From Trichoplax sp. H2 (lineage: Eukaryota; Placozoa; Uniplacotomia; Trichoplacea): a DNA stretch of 64,000 nt. How positions within the stretch are numbered: position 1 is the first letter of the stretch; the number at the start of each line of letters is the position of its first letter. Position numbers and translations under genes: made by a program. The notes below the pieces were generated by a model that was not told the origin of the DNA, did no database searches, and saw nothing but the letters and a program-made list of their open reading frames with translations. Where the stretch lies: the NCBI GenBank assembly GCA_003344405.1, contig NOWV01000009.1:124001-188000 (forward strand), written 5' to 3'. Shown here in pieces: positions 39,201 through 52,924 of the stretch.

Positions 39201-40397
39201 TAATTTAGTTGAATATGAGAACATCCAGAGTACTGCATGAAGAAACATTCGACACAATGCGATCATATCGATGATACGAAGTACAGTCTAGACATGTAAA
39301 TGAATACATTACTGTAACATCAATTAAAGAGATTATACGAAAGATTCGAATATATGGCATGTGTTAGTAATAGAAATACTATCGCGATATCATGATTTGA
39401 TGTTCATAGCAACTAATACATATTTCAAAAAATATTTCTGAATGGCATTTCGTAATAACATTACAATAGCCAGTTTGATTGCAATTAAATGGACTCACAA
39501 ATGTCCGGTAGCTTTAGGATATTAATGATAGTAGTATATAGCTAATACATCAACAATGTTGTAAAAAATATACCCTTATTTTGTTAGCCGTTTAGATATA
39601 ATATTGTTTCACAGATCTGATCATAGGAAAGTCAACGAATTATGAAATAGTAGAGGTAATTGCAAGAGTTTAGAAATAGAGAGCTATTTAGTAGCCGATT
39701 AAATTGGTATGATGCGAAATGTTACGTCATTCAATTAAGCAACTCTCAAATTCTCCTGTTATGTTTATCAATAAAAAATACACAAGTTATTTTTAGGTTA
39801 CAAAGATATGATCACTGCGTTATTTGACATGAAGTTGGTATTATTTTAAATTCCAGCATGTAGCCAGCTATACGCTTAAAGATTAAAAATTTTATCAGAC
39901 CATGGAATAATAACTAATGGTAGTATGATGTGGTAAATTGATGGGATACAATTAATTAATGATATATTATAAAGGAATACACTAATGAAAATCGAAATAT
40001 GAATGCTGGAGTAACTTATATTTGATTTCGTTGCGACAACTCATGTCTATTTTCAAAGCTTTGCATTCAGTACAATAGTTTATAGATATCTTGTTACTGC
40101 TTATCGGTTGTACTAACTATCCAATATAGTGTCTTTCAATCTCACTAAAACATAGTTATAGGACATACATCGAATTGATGAAACGGTAACAACTAATTTT
40201 ATATTTAGGTTATAGTTCATCGTATTTCAAAAATCTCTAAAAGAATGCAGGACTTGATTCTTATTCGGTATCCTGACCTCAAATTATGATTTTAATCCAT
40301 TTTAGAAGTCTTCACAGTAGTTTTAATTAAAAGACTTGCCTACTGTTTTCGCCATGATTTCTGTTACGTCAATTAATTAGTAACTTTGATTATTAAA
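36250..40397. other. Intergenic region between CDK14 and CTDSP 3' ends
   Basis: The two flanking genes converge here. Apart from expected 3' UTRs and scattered short AT-rich frames, I see no exon chain, structured RNA or strong repeat in these 4.1 kb. Confidence 0.55.
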
Positions 40398-43300
40398 TCA
40401 ATAAACTAAATCATTGCTTGACGTATTTGAGTTTTGGCTAGAGTTAGCATTATTGATACTATTTTCAACTTCCAATACCATAGGGCTCGTGACTGAAAGA
40501 GTAGATTCGTCAAAGTTGACGGTAACCGTCTTCACTGATTGGCCATTGCCATTACTTACGATATTGGCATCATGATTTCTGTGTTGATTATCAATTTGAG
40601 TACTATCGGGCGTTGTCAGATTTGTCTCTTGGAAAGCTGTTTCAGCATTTTCTTGTGCTATATTCTCAACTATAATGTTATTTACCACAGATACTTCTTC
40701 ATCTGTTGCGTTCGCGCTGTATTCCATCTCATGATTTTCAGAGTGATCTTGATTTATGTCACCATTATGATTTGCTTGTTTAGTAATAATCGCTTGAGCA
40801 TTTTGTGGAGTTTGTGGAAGTGAAGTAATTAAAAGGTTAGGATTACACCTAGGCGATTGACTCAAGTAATGTCGAACGTCATCAGCTTGAGCTAATCCTT
40901 CAAAAAATGGAATGAGATCCAATAATTCATTGTCAGCAGGATCATCGAACCACGAGCGTATAGGAACCTTTACAATAAATTAAATAATATTAAGAAGCAA
41001 GTTTAAAAATTAAGTAAGATTAGTTTATTTATTTCTCTCGTCGATTGAAAATAGGTTATTTATTTTAGAAGTGATTTAATCGCTATCTTAATATTTTAGC
41101 AGCTATGTACAAATATAAATTTCTTCTTGTTTATCTCATTATTTATTGACTATAAAATAAGTTTCGCCGACGATTGCATAGCTCCGTTAAATGGCAGATT
41201 ATTAGCTGTGATCAGGTAGATATACATTACTGTGCTATTCAATTTTCTGTTTTCGGATAAAACTCTAATAAAACTATTATCCTATATATCTTTTTAGACT
41301 CGTTTTTACGTAAAGACCTACCGCATTCTCGGGATGAAAAGCGTAGGAAGTCGGAGAGTTATCGAGTATCACGGTTGATTTTAAATCGCGACCAAGTTTA
41401 CTTAAATCCTAGTTGCCATTAAAGAACCAGATGATAAACTTAAATTATAGAAGCATAAGTTATAGAATATATGTATGCGTTTAAAGAGGTTCAATCTCTA
41501 TGGGTAACATTCTTCATAGCGAAAGACTTTCATAAGTAATATTTCGATTATCTATAGATTACTAAAAACGCTACGGTATAATTATTGATTTTCGAACTAT
41601 TGAGAGCTTGTTACTGTAAATATCGCTTCACTATAACGCAATAGTTAGTTAACTTTATAAATAAAGGAAAATATAAAATGTTACCTTAACATAAAATCCA
41701 CGATTATAAACGCAAGATTCTCGATATAACTTGTTATCAAAGACGTTCCATTTGTCGAGTAATTTCGATACGGGTTCGGCATACTGAACAAAATATAATG
41801 AATTTCAAATTTTTATACCTAGAAAAATCTATAATTATTGTATGAAATATGTCGGACCAAGAGTAAAGCTAGCCACAAAAGATTATAATATCAAAATTAT
41901 AGGGGTATTACTTTCAATAGTAGTTTTGTTTACATAAACGAGACAGATAAATCTGATAAAGGACTGCAAAATTTATACGATTGTCATCATTCTTCTGCTT
42001 CGTACCTTAGAAACACTAGCTGTAAATAAAACACATTCAAACAGCTGACCCATCCGCTCTAAAAACTTGTCAATGTGTGGTCTCTTCAAGACGTAGACCT
42101 ATTAATTAAAAATAAATCAATACCATTGGAAAGGTGAATTTTATACCAGAAATTGACACAAGTACAGTAGTATCGTGTTATTTATGATACTATAAAATCG
42201 CAACTAGATTAAAGAATCATTCATCATATTATAAATCGTATCTGACCAAATATTTTCCAGCAATATACTATCCCAATCATTACCGTGTGAACGATATTGT
42301 CAATCTCTACCGGTACGATGTAGTCCGCATTTTTAACCGGCTAATTTTTCGATAAAGGAGGCAATGGTATTGGCATTAGTTCAAGAGTAAACATGTATAC
42401 AACTGATATATTATTAACAAATCGTAGTTTAAACTTCAAAATCGTATTGAATAAGTGGTAGAAATATCAATTCTATCAGCGTTAATAGAACGAGAAATAT
42501 TGTACTATTCAAATTAAGCTACTTTACTGGTATAATTTATTATAACTTTGGCCTAATATTCGCTTAGTAAATCAATCCATAAGCCGATTGCGTAATAGCT
42601 GATCGAAAAAATTATAGTATATAGCAAAAAACGAGTACTGACTCTAATGACTGATTATGATAACTTACAATATTACTAAATTTTTAACCTCCAAACTAAT
42701 TAAACAACCTTTGTTCTTGACAACGTAAAATATTACTCTTTGCTACTATTAGCCAATACCGCTACTGATTGAACCTCTCTATCGCTAGATAAAATGACTT
42801 ACTTTAAAAGAGCTATGGACTAATGTTTCATCTAAATCAATTATAACACATTTCTTCTTGTTGGCCAAATCTTGCTGTGGAGGCAAAAGATATCTCTGTT
42901 CACCCTAAGTCAATAAATGTCGAGAGAGGGTACCATTTAGAACAATTACTTTATCTAAAGTTCAGCTGTATTCCACTTTTTGACTATACAAATTTATAAC
43001 GGTTCGTTCCCTTCGGTGTACAATATAGAAATTTAATTTAATTAACAGCCTTTCAATTAGTCAAATACCACCGTGGTACTGGGAGAAGATTTTAAGCTAT
43101 CTTATTTATCTTATCGTACTAATAATAACTCCGTGTAATCAATTTGAAGTTCATCTGTGTCGAAATTTTCAAGTTCATCTAGGTCGAGATTTTCAAGTTC
43201 CTCCCAAAAGGATGTAGGTACATTGCTTGTATTGGCCTCCATCTACGGTAATAATAGCTACATAGTCGTAATCCGCAGGAAAACTTAAAGTTTGGATGGT

Positions 43301-46300
43301 TAAGGACGCCGTCAGTTATAACAATCGTTTTCAAATATTTTCAAATATTTTTTGCCCGTTTTCAGGATTTCCCTATACAATACTTGCTCGTGTTATGATG
43401 CAAATTTGGAGCAACCGTTCCATTTAAATACTTGACCATGGCCAAAATAGACAGGTAATGATCATAATTAGCTATCGCACTTTAAATTGCTTCAAATAGT
43501 CATGAATAATGATCTATTTAGTAGCCGGTATAATTGGTATCATTGACGTACGATACTGGCCTTAACGTTTAATGGACACTGCCTAGGATTGTAGACCCAT
43601 TTTGATGGTAAGAATTAAAGGAATAAACTAGAAATATAATTCTTTTTAATAATCTGTAAGTGGTTCTACTATGATGACTTAGAAACCCCATTCTTCTGAA
43701 TATTTTACTGGAAAGAGTTTCATATAAGGCAAAAATTGTGATAACATAAGATGGTTATCCTAACCTATGTTATCAATCGAAATGCTCTATTCCTTTTCTA
43801 TATTTTCGTCAATGTTAGTGTTAAAACTCATTTTAATAAAGTACATCTGCGTCAAGTAACCGGTTAATTTAATTGAGAAATTGACATTGAATGGGAAAAT
43901 TTCCGATTTGACGCTGGCATATACGCAAGTGTATATTGTTCTATAATGATTGATTTTCTAATATACTGTACACATATAGATTCCAAACAATTTTTTATTC
44001 TATTCGGGCTATTTATCATTTTCAGCTCTAGAACACCGTAGATTATTTTGAAAAAATACAAAGAAGTTTTAGTAGTACATTAAAAATGTTAAAATAGTTG
44101 TTTCCAGTAACTTGTACTTGAAAATGGATGAAAAAAACATACAATAACTTTCTGTTCCTGTTATTCAAATAACATAAGGAAATTTTGATACCTCAATATT
44201 CCACTATACTTCAGTAAAAGTGAAATTTTACGACCCTTATTTTTTAGCAAATAGTTTAACATGGCTGCAAATGCTAAATATGGTAGTTTTTATTCGTGCT
44301 GAGACAAATCAGAACGGGAACAGGAACAAAGAATATTTTAGAATCTTGTTTCCCTCTTATGTTAATCAATATTTTAGTTACAGTAGAACATTTTTATTCT
44401 TGAGAAACGTTATTAATTTCATTAAATTTATTCGTTAATGATAATAAAAGTAACAGTGACAGATAGTCAACTAATTAGGCTAGTGTATTTCTAAAGTCCA
44501 GATAACTGCTATACTGTAAGGTAGATCTGTGCAAACATACAGTACAGTGAAGAGAAAGTTCTATTTATTGTTGAAGATATGTTACTATCATTAGCCTTGA
44601 TTTAATTTGTTCTTTTTCTGTATTGCTACCGTAAATTTTTGACTTATTTCCTTTGGTGTAGTGACGAAGAATAGATTGTTAAAATATAGATAACCGTCTT
44701 ATATTGTAATAAGGGAAATAACACAAATTCATCATTGAAGACATTACTTCAGATAGTCTTGATCGCTATACAGTACATTAAAAATTGGTTATTTTTATGC
44801 ATTGCTGCAGTCAACTTGATCCATTTCCTTTATTTTAGTGACTTAGAGTAGATAATACGAAGAATAATTACACTAGAGTATGAATTGACTATCTTATGAA
44901 CTATAGTAGAGCTGATTTGGATTGCTTGACATGTTAAATTGGTTACTTTTCGTGTATTGCTATCATAAGTTTGATATATTTCTTTTGACAGTGATGACTA
45001 AGAGTGACGGATAACTACAGTCCTGTAGCCATCATTAGGGACAGTCATTCAGTTTGCATTGCTCGTCATATATGATTACAGGACGGTAATAGCTTAGCAA
45101 AATCAAAATATGGATAGAGTCTACACAACTATCTATATGAATAAATATTGAATCTTTCGAATATTATTAAGGTTATGATTAATTTACATAATTTTTCGAG
45201 ATGTTTTATATAAATTTGATGCAGTTTTTATAGCACAAATAATTAAAGGTAAGCGATGTTTAACAGATTTTTTTACAGTGAATAACACTCAACCGGCTGC
45301 AATAATGTTTAGCGTCTAGATAACTTTAATGAAAATTGCATGATGAAACAAATAACTCCATACGTAAATATTATTTTTCCCTTTTTTCTATCAGACGTAA
45401 CTTTTGACGTATTTTCTATAGCATCCGTAAATAATCGTGACCGATGACGAATAAGTAATCAAAAATAATATCAAAGTGATTGTTCGTCATTGTTATTGAA
45501 TATCAATTTCTTTGACTTTTATTGTCTTACTGCTTCAAAATTTCTATTCGTTTCCTATGGTATTATTAACCAATGACGACTGATTGGCATTAAAAATTTA
45601 TTATATTGAACTTGTTGTTAATCTTTCTAACTTTTTAGAGGTATTTTTTATTTTTTACGTTCTTATTTTAAATTGAATTCAATTTTCATGCTGGTGGCAA
45701 ATAACGAATATTAGAAAATCACGCTCACTGTTAGATCTGAGTTTAAACTACTTCTGAATTGTAAAGGGATTGGAAATACCCAACCAATACGTAACTTAGC
45801 CAATTAATATCGTAACCATGACAAACAATTGGCAATGCACAACTACATGCCTACTAGCTAGCTAGCAAACCATCAATAAATTACATCGAACTCGATACAT
45901 AGTATAATATTGGTTTATCGCTCATAAAAGTAACCAATAATGAATTTTGATGGTATTAACAGTAAATCAATTCTGACGTCCAAGTATTGAACGATTCCGA
46001 ACCGCTGATTCTCTTCTGTAACTGTAATACTTAACATAAATTCACTTTTTCCTTCAAATTGTTAAATCAGTGTTTAGAATATGAAAAAATAGATACTATA
46101 TTCTGAAAGTAATCCCTACTAGAAATCTTTTGTCACCCTTTTAACTTTCAATGATTGAGAAACACTATAGGATGCACTTTTGAAGGTAAAGTGTCGAAAT
46201 TGATCGGAAAATTTTCGTACGATCTGCGCGTTTTATAGTAACCTATTTGACAGTAATGAGAGCGAATGGAGCGAATTTACAATTCCCTTTTCAAGATTAA

Positions 46301-49300
46301 AGTCTTAATATATGAGAATCTTCACTGCCATTTTTTAAATAGCTCTTAATTTAATTTTAAATGACTTATGAGTACAATAATTAATTTAATCTCCAATTTA
46401 TCCATCCAGTAGCTTTCACTTTATCTTATAATGCGGGAACAACTAAGAGTAATTTTTTAAATAGCATCAAATTTAGAAATCGTAAGGCATCTTTCTTATC
46501 ATTTATTCTTTAAGATATTCGTATGCCAATGCAACGTATTGAAACAACCCTTGTTTCGGTGCCTGTATGAATACTGTATTGCCTTAGATTGGGCATGTTT
46601 TAGTTCTTAATATTATTTTGTCCTTGTTACGAGAAAGACTACATTAGTAGTATACAAAAAGTTTCGATAAAATGCTTCCAGCCGAGTGATATTTTAAGTA
46701 GTTTTATTGTACAAATATCTTGATCCCCAAATTAGGGAGCCCTATTCTACCCTATCGGAACTGATTTCGCTGCATGAAATAACTTTAATTTCTTTCATTA
46801 TCTCCAGATATCATATTATCAATCACAGATGTGGCATTGAAGTCATAAACTTTGATTGAAATAAGTGCTTTGGAGCATCATTGAAAGCATTTGCAAATAG
46901 CGCTGACTGGAAGATTAAATGCAGTTACTGTGCTATGAGACTATATGATGCCTTCATCAAGTGCATAACGTAGAATAACATTGGAAGTGAAATTTGCAGG
47001 CCATTTTAATCGTAGAATTCAGCTGTTATATTGGCAATAAATCACTCATCATTTTCATTGATAATTTAGCCAAGAGGATTCTTAAGTATAGCACACTCTT
47101 AATTAGTAAAGTGGAACAGTAATTGCATTTTATTAACATTAATATGGTAAATAGTTTTAAGATTGGGAGTAATGTTGGCCTATTATTCAACAAGATTATG
47201 TGGTGTAATTTTATCTATATGGGGCTATGAATCATTAACTTCGAAGGGTTTTACAAATGTTTTGATTGCTACTTGTATATCACTATTATCGGTTGATTGA
47301 TTTATTTAACTTATTACAGATATCCAGTTCAGTGTAAGACTAATAATTTTCGTTAGCCTATTCATTATACTACCGATACTTACATTAGATGGCGGAGGTC
47401 TGTCTTCACCAAATTCGCTACGTGGACGTCGCGTAAAAGCACCAGTAAAGCAGCAGAAGATCGAAGCCAATAATTTATGATGTTGCTGTTTTTTCTTTCG
47501 ATTGGTTTGCTCTGAAGGAAACATGATGAATTAAAATAAAATCCTTAACCAATTTATGTGATAATGCATATATATATTTTTTTCAATCATGAATACTGGT
47601 AAAGAATACATTAACCTATTAATGTGGTTATACTGGTATGATTGATGTGAGATATAGACATAATTCTTCCTGACAGTTAGTTTGGATATATAATTGTATA
47701 CTGAACAATGAAATGGTGACCTTTCGAAGAAATGCTATTTTGACATTAAGTTCAATTTTTGAAAGGACTTCTACTAAGTTAACGTCACTTCCGTACGGTA
47801 CTAAAATGCTGAAGTCAATGTATAAGATGGGAGTCATCAATAACATCCAAATTGTAAACACCTATGATGTCAGTAATTTTGACCACTTTCTTTTTAACAA
47901 CTATAAAATTTTCCCATTTCTCTATTTAATTTGGGATTAAATTACTAATGAAGTTGACCATTAGATACATTTAGTAAATTGTATTAGCGTATTAACTTAA
48001 AACGGAGATAAATATTTAAGTAGAGTATCGTTGGATAGTTAGCCCATCTACAAATTGTTTTACAAGAGAAGGTTATCGCAGCTGCGGACAATTTGTACAT
48101 TTATTATTTAACACGCAATCTGTTAATAGTATAATGAAATATGCGAATGTTATCTATCGGTGGTATACCGTATACGTATATACCTTCATATTTTGTAATT
48201 TTTTTGTTTGTCCCTGATAGCCTTAATACGTAGCAACAATAGATGGAGAGATATTATTTTACTTTTTGCAATTCTATAGTAACCAAATGAATACTCAGCA
48301 TTGATGTAAGAAGGAACGATTACTACTGTTAAGGCTAGATTATGCTATGAAATAGAAGCTTATTCGATTTCTTTAGTCACGTCGAATGATAAGATAAGTC
48401 TGTTTCGTTGAGATTTCTCGTAACCGTGACCCGTAATATACTATCTTGCATATCTGCATCGTTTACGCAATGAAAGCTTCTATTTTTAAAACTGATAATG
48501 CTATCCGGATAACGGAAACTGTAGAATTATACTGACATCAGAATAATATTGATATAGAAAATGTAATAACCAACATATATACAATGACAGATGAATACCT
48601 TTTCAATTTTTTAATATATATAACATATGTCTTAAACAATTTCATACGATACATCGTAGTGGCCTTAAGCTAAATTAACTTCTGAAAGATGGATAGAGTG
48701 GAGAATACTCTTTTCACTCTAGGTAAAGAGTTTGATCTCTTACTATCTTTTAATATCATGTATTTTATCTCGCTGCTAAAAAATTTTCAAGAAGATATTT
48801 TTATAATTCTGTCTTGAAATTTATAATAAGTACGGGTAATGTATAACGTGTAGTATGGCTGTAATAATAGTTTAATCTAGTATTTATTTAAGTTTTTTTT
48901 GTGCAAGAAAAGAAATAAAATGATACAGGAAAAATTAAAACCGGATGAGGTCAAAATAGAATTTTAATATGTAAAAGGGTGCTATTAGTCAAAAGTAAAG
49001 AGACAGCGATCCATCAATCTACGATATAAGGGATTAGTCAAGAATGGAGGTTTATCGTCTATGTGAGGCATGATTGTATACTAGATTGGATTAGATATTT
49101 AAGAACAATAATAAAGTGTTTTGAGCATAGCACAGCCCATCAGTTAATTAAAAAATATACGGCAATCAGTATAAAGGATAAGATGGATAAAATGTTTATG
49201 CGTCTTACTGCAAACATGTAGTAGTCATAAAGGTCAGCAGTAGATCATTGACTTCAAGAAATCTAAGATAGCATAATGAATAAAATAGGCGAATTTCACC

Positions 49301-52300
49301 TGCTCTCTAAACTACGCTACGTATAACCATATATGGAGAATAATATATATATATAGTATAACATTAATAAAGCCCTTTATTTTTTTTAGAATCAACGCAT
49401 TAATGAGAATGTATTGGAGGGTACCGATCACTTCCAATATTACTTAGTGTTATTTTGTTTTTACTTCGATAAAAGTTATCTATTTATTAAGACAGTTATA
49501 AATATAAGTCGAAGTAGTACTAGACGTGTAATGACTAGCCAGAAAAAGTAGACACAAATATATTTTTATTCAGATAATGAGGGTGTAACTGAAAATTGTT
49601 TGTAAAGAATAGACTATAGATCTCGTCAAAATTCATGGAATTCATAACTTTATTTTCTATATATTAGAGTACAGAAAATCTCTCTAAAATATAAAAAAAG
49701 TTGAATTAATTTCAATATTTTAATCTATAAACTGGTTAATGTGCTAAGTAATACTCGATTTTAAATCAATGCTGGTAAACTGATAATGAATAGAAAATCC
49801 AATAAACTGTAACAGTAAACAATTACTCTTTGCTGTGCTGAAGAAATAGCGAGAAAGGCATTGAAAATTAAAATCTATCAATTGTATTGTTAAGTAGTCA
49901 AATATCACTTTAAGGCGATTTCTACTGGGTCAACCTGAATGCAGAAAATACGATACGAGCGTATCTATTCGTATATAAAACTATTGCGAACATTGATGCA
50001 ATAATTATTACCAATCATAGTCATACAATCCAATTTGCTATCGTAGGCATTTAGATTACATCGACCGTAATAAGAGAAATTCACTGATATTAATAAGATC
50101 TACAGTAATTAGGATCCTTTTTGAATACTGTACTTGTTTAATTTCAAGATTTGAAGAAGAAAGTAGGAGGGCAGGAGCTAACTTAAAACTGAAAAGAATG
50201 CCGTATCTATTGAGCATAAATTATACATATACGAGTATAATTAAATCAATCGTTATCGATGCGAATATAACATACAAAGTATTTTTATTCTTGCTTACAG
50301 CGCTAGAATTATCTCTTTTCATTTTTACTTTACTTAGTTCTAGGTCAAAGTAATGTCGTTCGTTAGTCTATTTCACGTTAGTAGCGATGGCACTGATTGT
50401 ACAGTATTACAGTATAACAGTCAATTCCATCGATGAATAGTAACATAGTAATCGAATCAAGTATGCCATATAAAATGGGCAAATTAGATGAAAATTAATA
50501 AACAGAAAAGAAGTCATTTCCAATCGCTTATTCAGGTGTTGCTAACGTTAAAGGTAGTTGTGGGTCTCTTTCTTAGAGTTCTCTAGTTATAAAGTTAATC
50601 ACTCCTGATGTATAATAGTAAAAAGTCATATCCTAAGTTGAAATCGACATGAGTAAGAGAGTAATAAATCAACGTTGAGATATTTATTCTTTCTTTCGCT
50701 TTGTCTGGATCAATAAACGTAGTAAGTAAAATGTAAAATTGCTCGCTATATAAAATTTAAGTAGTGCCGCCGCCGACATTGCTTATACAGTAGAATAGCT
50801 CGTAGTTTAAATAAGCAATAAAGTAACCTTTCGTATTGTTCATTTATTCAAATTTTTTTTTGTTGTAACTTTCGCTCATTCTACTCCATAGTAATTAGAA
50901 CAAGTCATCAGTTAGTTTATCAATGTCCAAATAATTTTGAATAAAAAAATAAGCGGTGATAACTTTGCTAACGCGTACGAGGAGAGAAACATTTTCAAGA
51001 CGATTGCTAATTAATGGTCATAAAATAATATCTAATAATACATAATTTTTACATTAGCGATAGACACACCTCATGATCAACGAGATAGAGAATACAGTAT
51101 TGTGTCATCGAATAATAAAGTCAATGTTAGTATTTACAACGAGACGTTCATGATGTATTGTAAGATAAATTCACCGTGTAAGGGCAGAGAAATAGAAATG
51201 CAAAAGAGAAAAAATGACTCCATTACATAGTACTACCTATAAGTATCATTGTAGTTGAATGAAAAAGAAAGATACTATTCCAAAAGTCTACAGTAGATGG
51301 AAATAAGCTTGCAGTCCGTATATCGAATGGTTGTATGACCGCAATATAAATAGCTAGGATAAAGAAGTATTTAATCTTTAAAAATATAAATAGAGATTTG
51401 AACTTTCAGCAAGTAAATATAAATACTTACTATAAATTTATAGCAAGACGCTAAATGTTTATGCTAACGATATGCGTAAGTCATTAAGCAAAAAAAATTA
51501 CCCACATGAGAAGAAATAGCTGCAAACTCTTACCAATGTGAAGTAAAACAGGAAACGTTGCTATCAATTTTATATATAGATAAACAATTCGTATTCCATT
51601 TTAAAGTGTAGGAAGAAGGCATGGTTACTAGAGGAAAAAATACTAACTAACTGTAGAACTTCAAAAGTTTCAGAGGAAAATAATACTAACTAACTGTAGA
51701 ACTTCAACAGTTTCAAGTTTACATGACTACGTCGCAAAGTTATCAATAGTAGTTCCGTAATTATAGTCGTTTGTAAATTTAAAGAAACAGATACATGTCT
51801 ATTTTAAGCAGTATCATTAGGCATTTGCCGAATGCATGACCTCTTTCGAATGGCTACTTCATTAATGCAATAACAGGCAGAGCATTTTCTCGAGTTCTTA
51901 TTTTTTTGATTTTGCTTACTCGCTGGGTGTTCATTCTTATTAATAAGCAATTCTTAGGGCAAATTATAAAAATTCCATTCTAAAACGTTATTGTCAGTGA
52001 TATCGGGTGTCATTAATACACGAACAGGAAAGATTGCAAATATTTAAAATCTTTCGCCCCTGACATTTGATTCTTAATCCGCCCTCAGGGCTTAGAAGAT
52101 TTTGTGTACTGAGTAGTTTTAATGATGGTTTACAGATCTACAAAATAAAGTAAATAACTTTACGTAATTTAGCGCTAGTAACTGGAACGGATCTAAACCA
52201 ACGTAGATGTTAATCGGTATCAAGGCGATCTCAGCAGAAGGTTATACCGTTATACTTGTATCGCTATACTATGATAAAAATAACGTTCATGTTCAACTTC

Positions 52301-52924
52301 GCTGTCTTACACATATCATGCAGTACATTGTAATTTAATAATTCATCAAGTGAGTAACGAGTTGGAGGTCATTTTTTTTACTTGATATTGTTAACATCTT
52401 GTCCGTGTAGAATAACTTGAGCACTCTATAAGATGGGACTGCATTGAGTGTAAAAGTATCGACTTGGCATACAAAGTCGTATCATAATGGCGATGAGATG
52501 GAGTTTGTAGTTCAAACAAATCATTTTTTCAATGATACGACATCGTGCCTTAATTGCTTCTCTATTACAATGATTTACGAAACGATGACGATATAAGCTT
52601 AGTACACATTGGACTACACCAATCTTAGCCTATCGTATAAGCTATTGATGGTACTTGCATACTGGCTAGAGTACCTTCAAGACGATGATAGCATGAATTT
52701 TTTTCTTCATTTCCAAAAAATAAAAAGTAAGATATAGATAGAGTAATATTTAGCAGCTCTTTACCTTCCCACTTGGCTACATTAATTAATTAATATTGAT
52801 ATGGCAATCATAACAACTTACCTCTTTGTAGATCAGAATTGGATTCGCTGCTCATATCTCGTAACGGTTGCTGGTCTTCATTTTCCTTGCTAACTTGTGC
52901 AATAATGGATGTTTCATCATCCAT
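40398..52924 (-). CDS. CTDSPL: CTDSP/SCP small CTD phosphatase with long C-terminal tail
   Basis: Mg-dependent phosphatase of the HAD/FCP-SCP family that removes phosphate from Ser5 of the RNA polymerase II CTD. Exons in transcript order: 52822-52924, 47384-47511, 42803-42895, 42284-42340, 42006-42098, 41685-41783, 41322-41408, 40398-40967. All phases agree and give 409 residues. The N-terminus [17 protein letters not shown] resembles vertebrate CTDSPL, and LLASIFCCF is the usual cysteine (palmitoylation-type) motif. Catalytic DLDETLV begins at residue 97 (nucleophile Asp97, general acid Asp99). [14 protein letters not shown] and ILDNSP complete the active site. The SCP fold ends near residue 255. 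Another ~150 residues, rich in Asn, Ser, Thr and Gln, follow in the same last exon, where vertebrate proteins stop. The first two introns are about 5.3 and 4.5 kb, unlike the short ones elsewhere. The symbol indicates the family, not a specific paralogue. Confidence 0.93.
44600..45600. repeat. Degenerate minisatellite in CTDSP intron 2
   Basis: A unit containing TTTTNTGTATTGCT, then roughly 15 bases later TTGAYNNATTTCYTTT and an AGTGACNA end, recurs. TGTATTGCT-type cores lie at 44619, 44798 and 44953, so spacing is about 155-180 bp. Fainter matches continue near 45390 and 45530. Sequence identity is moderate, so this is an old array. Confidence 0.6.
47512..52821. other. CTDSP intron 1 (5.3 kb), no nested gene seen
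   Basis: Bounded by a GTAAGT donor and a TTTCCTTCAG acceptor on the - strand. It contains no supported nested gene. A 42-bp tandem duplication lies at 51631-51714, and a (TA)n stretch lies near 49345. The short overlapping frames at 47628-47940 on both strands have no recognisable features. Confidence 0.6.
51631..51714. repeat. Tandem duplication, two copies of 42 bp
   Basis: GAGGAAAA-TACTAACTAACTGTAGAACTTC followed by a CAAAAG/CAACAG-TTTC end occurs at 51631 and again at 51673, with minor differences. Confidence 0.9.

Noticed and set aside
47628-47940. Overlapping 77- and 75-codon frames on opposite strands in CTDSP intron 1
   Set aside because: Mirror frames in low-complexity sequence with no recognisable features.
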